Positions 8,530 to 17,124 of a stretch of DNA of 21,512 bases are shown here, piece by piece. Below the pieces are notes generated by a model. That model was not told the DNA's origin. It saw only the letters and a list, made by a program, of their open reading frames with translations, and did not search any database. A program made the translations under genes and the position numbers. The DNA is from a virus. The stretch covers positions 1 through 21,512 of the IMG/VR virus record IMGVR_UViG_3300025118_003115. One strand, written 5' to 3'. Each line of letters begins with the position of its first letter. Position 1 is the first letter of the stretch.

Positions 8530-11500
8530 ATGTCTTTAACAAAAACTCAAAAATCCTTATATGATAAAATAGCATCAGGCTCTCAGCTTCAATCTGAAAC
8601 TGACTTTGATTTTTCACCAGAAAGAAAACCCTTATCTGATGATACATTTTCTACTCCAGACCTTCAATCATTTGCAGAATCTCAGCAACAACAAATAATA
8701 GGCGAAAATAAAGTATCTGCTTGGAATGCTTTAGGAGCATTTGCTTATCAAGCTGTAGATACTGGAAGCATCGGACTTGCTGGTGTTTTAGCTGATTTAA
8801 TAGCTCCCGGTACTGAAGAATATATAAAAGAAGAGGTTCTTGACTTAGAAGCCCCAGAAGCTAGACTTGCTGGAATGGCAGGTTCTGTTCTTGGATACGT
8901 TCAAGGAGCTCCTTTAAAATTAGCTAGGGGAGTAGCTGGGAAAACTATATTACCATTTGTTGCTAAAGGATTTGGAAAGTCATCTGAATCTGCTGTACTA
9001 AAAGAATTTACAAAAGCTGGTAAAAAAGCTGGAATAGATAAAAAGACAATAAATCTACTTAAGAAAGATATTAGTGGGACTATTGCAAGAAACGCTAATA
9101 ATGCTGAATTAACAGCTAAGACATTTAGAAAAAGTCTATCTAGAGAAGTAGACCTACAAATAAAAGCTTTACGAGCAACTGGTAAATTAAAAAGTGCCGA
9201 AGCTAAAGCTCTTAGGGATATGACAAAGAAAGTTGCAGAAAAAGGTGTACCAGTTCAAGATATGTTGCAATTAGGTAAGCAAATATATGGCAATACAGCT
9301 AGGGGAAGGATTCTTGGGCAAGCATTAAACGATGTATTTGTATTTAGTTTTATTGACGCAGCTATGGAAGGAGTTTATCAAGGCAAAGAAATATGGAGAG
9401 GTAAACAACAAGAATTTAATTGGGCTAATTTTTCTATTGCAGTTGGAGCAGGTGCTCTTACTGGGGTAGGATTATCCTCTATTGAATACTTAAAGCCTTT
9501 AGGCAAGATAGCAGATAGTAGGCGTGATTTTCTTGATGGAATGAAATCTATTTTTAGAAGAAATCCATATAAAAATATGAGTCGTAAAGAATTAGCTGAA
9601 AGATTAAGATTTATGGGTGAAATGAGGTCTAGAAATGGAAAATCTACTGAAGTTGTAATTGGTGGGAAAACATATGACTTATTAAGACATCCACATGATG
9701 CAAAAATGGGAGCAAAAACCCTTAGAGAAGAGATTCAAAATGATTTTAAAGGTGGATATAAGTCCAAAGTAGTTGGTTATTTAAATAAAGAAAAAAATCA
9801 ATTTGGTAGAGACCTTATGAAATGGGCTACTAAAGAATCTTGGAATAGCACAGTTAAAGCATTACCTAGAATGTTTTTAGGTGGAGCAGTATTCAATGCG
9901 GCTCATTGGGCTCAAATGAATCTTATGGGAGCTCAGTATGGAGTTGATTGGGATAATTATGATTTATTAGGCAATATGATGATTGGAGCATATACCCAAA
10001 GAAAAGCTAATCCTGAAAAATGGGATTTAGGAAAAGATATTAATAAAGTAAGGGACGGTTTAAGGACATTGGGATTTGATGTAAAGAACTTTCATTACTC
10101 ATCAAGTTTTGATTCACCTAATAATAGATTTGGAAATGCTTTAGTAAGAGACAATGCTGAATTAAAAGATTATCTAATTGAAAATAGATTTGCAAGTGAT
10201 GATGATTCTGGTATAAATAACGATGCTCTTCCAGAAGGTGAAATGTCTGTGCAGGCTGCTATGGCTCAGCGAGAAACATTTCCAATGCTTCCAAAGATAC
10301 TTAAAATGGTTAATGAAACATTTAATTATTCAAAAGGATTGGATGAAATAGGAGCTACTGAGGCTAGGAGATTAATAGAAAATTTTAAAAAATTAACAGA
10401 AATAGAAACGGTTAATGATTTTGAAGAGAAATACAATCAAGAAATAATGGACAATACGGCTTCTTTTGAAGCGCAATTAACATCCATAGTTGGTAATTTT
10501 GTAAATAAATCATTTCCAGACCTTGCTACTAAATTAACAACTCGTTCATTGAACAATGAACCAGATACATATATTGTACCTCATATAATAACAATAAGCA
10601 AAGAGCTTAAAGAAAAGGCAAGAAATGGAGAATTAGATTATTTAGGTGATTTATCTGGAGCTGAAGCAGTTAAAGAACTACAGAATATGCTTGATAGTTA
10701 TGAAATGATTCAAAGAGGAAGTGTTGTTCTTGGTGATTCTGCATTTAATCAAGCCGAGAAACAAGCAACGATTAGGAATGAAGAAACATTATCTTATTTG
10801 TATAATTCAATAAGGTCATCAGAAAAATCTGTAAATGAATTATTTAAACAAAAAGATAGTATATCAAGAGAATTTAGATATTCTGATTATGGTGATTACC
10901 TACCATCTGTAATGGCTAACAAAGCATTATCAACATCTAAAAGTGTTATTAATATATTTTCGGAAGATTATATAAAGAAAGATGAAGTTTCAACATCATT
11001 AATAGACGCAGGTCTTTTGACTGAAGATGGAAAACTAATAGAAGGTGTAGAAAAGATTGATTTAGATGGGTTTACCGATGCAGATAAGGCCGACATTAGA
11101 AGAAAGTTGCAAAAAGTATTAGCTATACAAACTGCTGTTGGTGGATACGAGGTATCTAAATCAAGTACAAAAACAACTCCAGATGATGTTGTAGCATTAG
11201 AAGAATTTTTAAAAGTTGAAGGTTTTGATTTAAATAAGACAGGGGACTGGTTCCATCAAAAAGTTATTCAAGTAATTAATACAGATAAATGGAAGAATAC
11301 AAATATACAACCATCCGAAGCTGAATTTGTAATGACGCAAACAAATGGTACATATGGAAAAGCTGAATTTAATGTAAAGACTGGTAAAAATAATTTCATA
11401 TTAAGAAAAATAACAAGTCCAGAGGACCCAACATTTGCAGCTAAATATAATAGATTCATTGAAACAATTGCAGATAAATCAAAAGGTTTAATTCTTGTAG

Positions 11501-14500
11501 AAGATTCATATATCAATATACATAGTAAAGAAGCTGCTCAATTGGATTTAATAATTAGAAATGCTCAATCAAATAGAAATACAAATGAAGAAAATATAGT
11601 CCTTTCAGAATTGTTTGAAGCTATGGAAAACAATGGATTAACAAATGTTAGAAGTAAAATGCATAGTTTTATCCAACAATATGGTCAGCAAGCACAAATA
11701 CAGATAATGACTTGGTTGCATAATGCTGGTATTATTACAACAAATAAAAATTATGATTTAAAAATTGATGCTGAAAAAGTTGCTTATGATTATTTTGAAA
11801 AGGTAGATAATATATTAAGCAGAAGAGGGTATGATGATAATTATGTTGATAGAGAATATGAAAGACAAGCAAATCTTTCAAAGGGTAGATTTGTGGGAGA
11901 TGCTGAGGATGTTGTAAAAAATCCTTCAATATCCATGCAACAATTATTTAGTAAATATCTTTTCCTAGAGCCTGAAATGCGTTCACCTTTTTCAGATGAT
12001 TATGTTCCTATATATCAAAGTTATAAAGACCATGGAGCCGAAGCTCAAAAAGAAATATTTGATACTTTAGTTAAGGATGACTTTGACCCAATCACAGAAG
12101 ACCAATATTTTAGAGCAGATGCTATTAAAATATTAATGAATAGAGCTGCTATTGAAAGAAACAATGAAATAATACCGTTAAAAGATTTAGGAATAAGAAA
12201 ACGAAAAGAAATTGTTGAAGATATAACTCAGATTTTATTTGCAAGAAGGAATATAGTTACTGGTAAGGAAATGAGAATCCATAGCGACGGTCTTAGGGTG
12301 GAAGATAAACCTTATTATATGCAAAAAAATGAGATTACAAATCTTTTTAAGGAAATGGATGTTGAACTTATTATTTTTAATACAGAAGTATTAGCAAGGG
12401 GATTTAATCCATTCACTAATAAACATGAAACAAGGTTGTATAATCTTGATGATTCTTCTCAAAACATACCAAAATGGTTGCAAAAAGCAATAAGAGCTCA
12501 AGAAGCAAAAGTTAGAAAGCAACTTGGTAGTTACGGATTTGATTCTCTTGGTAATTTAAAAAGCATACAAAGAGTCGAAGACTTAGACGATAGAATTGCT
12601 GAAGGTTTTCCAGGCGCATATTCTGTCCCAGATACAGGTTTATTAAAAATGAGAATGTATAATGGAATGGACAGTATTATAGTAAAAGCATCTGATAGAG
12701 CTAAAATTGCTGATACATTTATGTCTTTTTATGAAAAGCATGTTACTCCAGAAAATATAACAAATAAAAATCATAAAAAGATTTTAGATGATTTAAATGC
12801 TGAATTTACAAAAGCATCTAAGGATGAAACTCCTTCAAGCAATGAGAATTACGAACTAGCTCTTAGGTATCTTGTTCTTGAAAAAATGGTTGGAAGTAAT
12901 ACTAATAAAAAATTATATGATACAATAAATGAATCTGATACTGAGAAAGTAGCTAAAATATTAAAAAGAGCAAAGTTGGTCAACACAAAGAATTTTGTAA
13001 GGCCAAGTAAAGAATATTTATACTCTGTCATAACTGCTAGAAGACAAATTGATAAGAAAGATAAAGCATCTGAAGAATTATTAAAAAGAATGAAGAAAGA
13101 TGCATATACTGTTTCTATATGGAATGATGAAGGAAGTGCTTTACTTAGAAGCGAAATGAAAGATGTTATAAAAAATTATCAAGAAAAATATCCCCAAATA
13201 AGAAATTGGTCTTTTAGAAATGTTATGGGGAACGCACATAAAAAAGCAACTGCATTTGATAGTATATCTTTTATATCAAAAGAAATGATGGTGGAGTCTC
13301 ATGCAATTATGGGACATAATCCAAATTCAAAAAATCCTATTAAACCTGTTATATCTTCTAGTGGAAAAGGTAAAGAACTTTTATTGGGTAAAACATTATT
13401 TGTTTATGAACCAAAGTTAGATGAGTTTTTTAGAAACAATGAAATAGATGTTCTTCTTACTAAAAGTGGAGCTAAGGTATTTGAAGAAGTGTCTTCAGAT
13501 GTTGATAAAATTGATACAAGTATATTAAATAATACAAAATGGAATGATTTGCCAAATGTTTCTTTAAATGCAGCTCAAAAAAGAAATATATCCTTAGAAT
13601 CAATAGGATTTAAACCTGAAAAAGACGCATCTGTAACAACTGCAAAAGAATCACCTTCTGATGCAAATTTATTTGATAATGCAGAATCGGGTTTAAAACT
13701 TGCTGAAATGCAAGGGGACCTAGATTTTGCTTTAGGACAAATGAGAAAAATATTAACAAACCCAATTTCAATGAGACAATTTATGATAGATGAGATTGGT
13801 GATGGTGAACTACCTACTGATAATTCATCAATGAGCATATCCACTATTAATAATATGTTATTTTATTTAACGCATCCAGATGCTAATCCAATGAGCTATA
13901 GCGATAGAATGGTAAAGAATAAATTGTATTCTGCTTTTATTAACAACATTATGAACAATACAAGGAGTTTTACCAATAGGACTGATGATAATGGACAGAA
14001 TAAAAGATATGGAGGGCAATCTCCCTTAATACAAAGTTTAAGTGCCTTTAATGATAATGAATCTTCTAGGTTGCTACCTACATTAGTTGATGAAAGAGGT
14101 AATTTATTGATGAGAGGTGAAATTGCTTTACCTTATCACGAAAGAAAATCAACATTGGATAAACTTGAAGGTCGAGGAGTCCGTATTGTAGATAACGAAA
14201 AAGTATTTACTGTTGATGAATTTATCAATGATTATATATCAAAAATAGATGACGATATTCCACAAAAAGAATTACAAAGATTTAGAGATGTTCTTTCAAA
14301 GTCATCACTTGAAGATGTGTTTAATATTTTAAAAGAAGCTGGGAATGAAGTTGATTCTAAATATCAACTTGGTATTATATCAAGAAGAAACCCAAGAACA
14401 AGACCTAATGATATTACATTACTTGGATTAGCTGGATTTTTAGATGAGGGATATGGTAATTCTGCTATGGTAAATAGTATGGATATTGTGAATGTCTATG

Positions 14501-17124
14501 AAGGTGATTACGATGCTGATAAAATAGATTACTTTTTTGCTCACAATGATTATTTCTTTGACCATATAAAAAGGTCTCAATCATTCTTTGTTCAAGCAAT
14601 AGACCCATCAAATCTACAAATGAAAGGTAATTTCCATTTTGGATTAACAGCTGATAAATCAGCAGAAACAATTGAAAAAATGGTTGGCGATTCAAGGTCT
14701 TATATGAAAGCTATTGGGATAGTTCAAAAAACTCCTAGAGAATTAAATTATTTAGACAATCTTTCAAATAAGAATTTCTTATCTACAAATAAATCGGCTA
14801 TGGAAGATTTTATAAGAGAAGATGGCCAAGGAAATGTTGATGGACCTGGTGTATTATTTAAAAATGCAAAACGTGAATTAATAACTATTGATTATAGAAG
14901 TTTAGATTTCTTTATGAGAAGCGCTCTTGAAATGCAATACATCGTTGATGGTGATGGACAACTTAATCCTGAAATTGCTGGTGATATTTTTTCTTGGAAA
15001 GATGATTTCTTGTTTCCAGAAATATTAAAATCAATAGCCCCAAATGAATTTACTACTAGAGATGCTAAAGAAGTTGTTGATAACAAAGGAGCTAATAATG
15101 ATGGTAAAAGAGCTAGAATATTTCAAAAATTAACTTATGACAAAGCATCTAAAAAATATAGAGAATCTGATTTAGACCTTACAAATGCTGAAAAAGCAAT
15201 TATAAAAGAAATGATTTCTGAGTACAGCGCATTGCTTCAAGTAACTGGGAAAGAACATTATGCTGATACTGGTGAAGGTCAACGTGTAGATTTTGATTCT
15301 TTTATTAATCAAGCAAATACATTTATAGGATTCAATAAGAATTTAGAGTCTGGAGTTTGGAAAAATCTTACATCTAAAAGAGCTTTAAGAGGGAAAGATT
15401 ATGAAGAATTAAAAGACATATTTGGGTTTGATTACAACAAGAAAAAGAAAAGAGTTGAGTTTAAAAATGATTTATTTGAATATATAAGAGGTCAAGGCGA
15501 GAATATATCAAAGGGTGAAAGTGGTTCTTATATAGATAGAATGGTTGTGAATATTGCAAAATCAGATTTATTTAAAAACGAAGATAGAGCAATTTTAGAT
15601 GAAACAATGGATGCAGTAGATGATTGGTATGTTGAAATGATGTCAAATTCAAATGTAAAAGATTCTGATGCATTTGGGGATGACCTTGTTAAACAAGTAT
15701 TGCAAGTAAATAAAAAGATTGGGACAGTTAAATATCTTGATAAAAAAATAAGGCAGATATGGAACAGCAATGCTGGATATGGTTGGAAAAATGAAAAAAT
15801 AAAAAGAATAAAGTACGTTATAGAAAAATTAAAAGGTGAAATTCGTGATAATTATGGTCAATATGTTCCATTTAAAAATCAAGACCTAACAAAGATTGAA
15901 TTTGTGAATCTTGAGAATGACCCAGATTTAAAATATGCTACTGTTTATTTCAACACAATCAATTCATTGTTAAAAACAGAAATTATAGGAGCTTCTAGAT
16001 ATGATGATTTTAAAAGTTCTCTTGATGATAAAGGTAGACTAGATTTAAAAAGATTAAAAAAATTAAGAAGTGGTATATATGGAGACACTTCACTCATAAA
16101 AGAGATAGCTGAATATGGAGATAAATCAATTCTTACAAAAAGAGATATTGAAATATTGAATAGTTACAATGCTGATGATTTTTATGAATGGCAAATGAAA
16201 TACATCAATAGCAAAGTAAATGAACATGGCATGGAATTTTTAATGGCATTTATGGAACCATCAAGAGATAAGAAAAAAGTTGGAGTGTATAAAAATAGGG
16301 CCGTATCAATCCCATATGTAGATGTTAATAGATATAAACTAGGTATTAGATTTTTAACTGATTTAGTTCATGGTAGAAGAAAAACGCATGATGATTTAAT
16401 TGATGTAGGTGTATATGATGAAGCTCAAGTTCAGAAAATAAAAGAGAATGCTCCAATATTGCTTAATATATTAAGAAGTACCGAAGGTCATTATACTAAG
16501 TTCTTTAGAGGTGACCATATGATGAGAAGAGAAAGCGAAGTAAATCGTGAAAGATATGGACTTGCAAGCTTTGACCCTTATTTAGAAAGACAAATAAAGA
16601 GTTATGAAGAGTTTTCTTGGATGAGAAATAATATGCCATACAATACGACATCAATAGTAAATAACTCTGTTCTTGATTTTTATAAGAATATGTATCAATC
16701 TTTAGGAAAAGGTCAGGAATTTGATAAATTTTTAACTGAATTAGACAATATTAGTGTGGAACTATCATCAAATACATTGACAAATCCATATAAATACATG
16801 GGAATGAGATTACAATTAGATGCTGATTTTCAAAAGTTTATAAGTAGTGGTATTGATTTTATGCAAAGCGGAGAGCATGGAACTGATAATATAGTAAAGA
16901 TAACAGAGCATCCAGCATTTAAATTGTCAAGAGGATTCAAATTTATGGAAGCAAAAGCTGGTGAAGAGGGATTAACTCTTGAAAAATCTTCTAAAGTTAT
17001 TTTAGATAGAATTAGGCAATTGTCTGTTCTTGATGCTAACTTAATTAAATCTAAAGAAAATTTAATGGTAAGAGAAACTAGTCAAGAATTATTTAATGAA
17101 ATGAAACAAGGTTTGGATTGCTAA
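8530..17124 (+). CDS. Giant single-chain two-barrel RNA polymerase-like virion protein
   Basis: Encodes 2864 residues, 40% of the window. The N-terminal part has Gly/Ala-rich apolar segments at about 114-149, 268-277, 298-317 and 446-460, which may insert in membranes. The polymerase landmarks are DSISFIS (1577-1583), a first-barrel block GKTLFVYEP…IDVLLTKSGAKV (1620-1650, Lys1649), GGQSPLIQ (1828-1835), GEIALP (1863-1868), RRNPRTR (1952-1958) and GDYDADK (1992-1998). The last two align with RAPTLHR and NADFDGD of bacterial RNA polymerase beta', about 40 residues apart in both. KAIGIV (2060-2065) follows. The order and the 344-residue gap between Lys1649 and Asp1993 fit single-chain two-barrel polymerases (crAss-like virion polymerase, YonO, QDE-1). 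Context suggests it is packaged and injected for early transcription. The catalytic Gly is replaced by Ala. ATG 8530 follows an in-frame TAA and has no Shine-Dalgarno. Confidence 0.8.
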   Translation: MSLTKTQKSLYDKIASGSQLQSETDFDFSPERKPLSDDTFSTPDLQSFAESQQQQIIGENKVSAWNALGAFAYQAVDTGSIGLAGVLADLIAPGTEEYIKEEVLDLEAPEARLAGMAGSVLGYVQGAPLKLARGVAGKTILPFVAKGFGKSSESAVLKEFTKAGKKAGIDKKTINLLKKDISGTIARNANNAELTAKTFRKSLSREVDLQIKALRATGKLKSAEAKALRDMTKKVAEKGVPVQDMLQLGKQIYGNTARGRILGQALNDVFVFSFIDAAMEGVYQGKEIWRGKQQEFNWANFSIAVGAGALTGVGLSSIEYLKPLGKIADSRRDFLDGMKSIFRRNPYKNMSRKELAERLRFMGEMRSRNGKSTEVVIGGKTYDLLRHPHDAKMGAKTLREEIQNDFKGGYKSKVVGYLNKEKNQFGRDLMKWATKESWNSTVKALPRMFLGGAVFNAAHWAQMNLMGAQYGVDWDNYDLLGNMMIGAYTQRKANPEKWDLGKDINKVRDGLRTLGFDVKNFHYSSSFDSPNNRFGNALVRDNAELKDYLIENRFASDDDSGINNDALPEGEMSVQAAMAQRETFPMLPKILKMVNETFNYSKGLDEIGATEARRLIENFKKLTEIETVNDFEEKYNQEIMDNTASFEAQLTSIVGNFVNKSFPDLATKLTTRSLNNEPDTYIVPHIITISKELKEKARNGELDYLGDLSGAEAVKELQNMLDSYEMIQRGSVVLGDSAFNQAEKQATIRNEETLSYLYNSIRSSEKSVNELFKQKDSISREFRYSDYGDYLPSVMANKALSTSKSVINIFSEDYIKKDEVSTSLIDAGLLTEDGKLIEGVEKIDLDGFTDADKADIRRKLQKVLAIQTAVGGYEVSKSSTKTTPDDVVALEEFLKVEGFDLNKTGDWFHQKVIQVINTDKWKNTNIQPSEAEFVMTQTNGTYGKAEFNVKTGKNNFILRKITSPEDPTFAAKYNRFIETIADKSKGLILVEDSYINIHSKEAAQLDLIIRNAQSNRNTNEENIVLSELFEAMENNGLTNVRSKMHSFIQQYGQQAQIQIMTWLHNAGIITTNKNYDLKIDAEKVAYDYFEKVDNILSRRGYDDNYVDREYERQANLSKGRFVGDAEDVVKNPSISMQQLFSKYLFLEPEMRSPFSDDYVPIYQSYKDHGAEAQKEIFDTLVKDDFDPITEDQYFRADAIKILMNRAAIERNNEIIPLKDLGIRKRKEIVEDITQILFARRNIVTGKEMRIHSDGLRVEDKPYYMQKNEITNLFKEMDVELIIFNTEVLARGFNPFTNKHETRLYNLDDSSQNIPKWLQKAIRAQEAKVRKQLGSYGFDSLGNLKSIQRVEDLDDRIAEGFPGAYSVPDTGLLKMRMYNGMDSIIVKASDRAKIADTFMSFYEKHVTPENITNKNHKKILDDLNAEFTKASKDETPSSNENYELALRYLVLEKMVGSNTNKKLYDTINESDTEKVAKILKRAKLVNTKNFVRPSKEYLYSVITARRQIDKKDKASEELLKRMKKDAYTVSIWNDEGSALLRSEMKDVIKNYQEKYPQIRNWSFRNVMGNAHKKATAFDSISFISKEMMVESHAIMGHNPNSKNPIKPVISSSGKGKELLLGKTLFVYEPKLDEFFRNNEIDVLLTKSGAKVFEEVSSDVDKIDTSILNNTKWNDLPNVSLNAAQKRNISLESIGFKPEKDASVTTAKESPSDANLFDNAESGLKLAEMQGDLDFALGQMRKILTNPISMRQFMIDEIGDGELPTDNSSMSISTINNMLFYLTHPDANPMSYSDRMVKNKLYSAFINNIMNNTRSFTNRTDDNGQNKRYGGQSPLIQSLSAFNDNESSRLLPTLVDERGNLLMRGEIALPYHERKSTLDKLEGRGVRIVDNEKVFTVDEFINDYISKIDDDIPQKELQRFRDVLSKSSLEDVFNILKEAGNEVDSKYQLGIISRRNPRTRPNDITLLGLAGFLDEGYGNSAMVNSMDIVNVYEGDYDADKIDYFFAHNDYFFDHIKRSQSFFVQAIDPSNLQMKGNFHFGLTADKSAETIEKMVGDSRSYMKAIGIVQKTPRELNYLDNLSNKNFLSTNKSAMEDFIREDGQGNVDGPGVLFKNAKRELITIDYRSLDFFMRSALEMQYIVDGDGQLNPEIAGDIFSWKDDFLFPEILKSIAPNEFTTRDAKEVVDNKGANNDGKRARIFQKLTYDKASKKYRESDLDLTNAEKAIIKEMISEYSALLQVTGKEHYADTGEGQRVDFDSFINQANTFIGFNKNLESGVWKNLTSKRALRGKDYEELKDIFGFDYNKKKKRVEFKNDLFEYIRGQGENISKGESGSYIDRMVVNIAKSDLFKNEDRAILDETMDAVDDWYVEMMSNSNVKDSDAFGDDLVKQVLQVNKKIGTVKYLDKKIRQIWNSNAGYGWKNEKIKRIKYVIEKLKGEIRDNYGQYVPFKNQDLTKIEFVNLENDPDLKYATVYFNTINSLLKTEIIGASRYDDFKSSLDDKGRLDLKRLKKLRSGIYGDTSLIKEIAEYGDKSILTKRDIEILNSYNADDFYEWQMKYINSKVNEHGMEFLMAFMEPSRDKKKVGVYKNRAVSIPYVDVNRYKLGIRFLTDLVHGRRKTHDDLIDVGVYDEAQVQKIKENAPILLNILRSTEGHYTKFFRGDHMMRRESEVNRERYGLASFDPYLERQIKSYEEFSWMRNNMPYNTTSIVNNSVLDFYKNMYQSLGKGQEFDKFLTELDNISVELSSNTLTNPYKYMGMRLQLDADFQKFISSGIDFMQSGEHGTDNIVKITEHPAFKLSRGFKFMEAKAGEEGLTLEKSSKVILDRIRQLSVLDANLIKSKENLMVRETSQELFNEMKQGLDC
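13342..13482 (+). other. Predicted first double-psi beta-barrel of the giant protein
   Basis: Residues 1605-1651. A strand pattern KPVISSSGKGKELLLGKT leads to LFVYEPKLDEFF and then IDVLLTKSGAKVF. Related large phage proteins carry, from memory, an 'IDxxxFxSAxKxG' block here; Lys1649 is the candidate for one of the barrel lysines that contact the nucleotide in two-barrel polymerases. Structure prediction would test this directly. Confidence 0.6.
14506..14520 (+). other. DxDxD catalytic triad (second barrel) of the polymerase-like protein
   Basis: Codes for Asp1993-Tyr-Asp1995-Ala-Asp1997 in the context VYEGDYDADKIDYFF. Aligned with NADFDGDQM of cellular RNA polymerase beta' all three metal-binding aspartates are kept; the usual Gly is Ala. 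About 40 residues upstream lies an arginine-rich block (1952-1958) in the position of the RAPTLHR segment, which supports true homology over chance. Confidence 0.75.

Noticed and set aside
8530-17124. N4-type (T7-like single-subunit) virion RNA polymerase
   Set aside because: Its size and packaging fit N4 gp50, but I see none of the T7-like polymerase motifs. The DxDxD triad with the upstream Arg block and SGAKV block belongs to the two-barrel superfamily instead.
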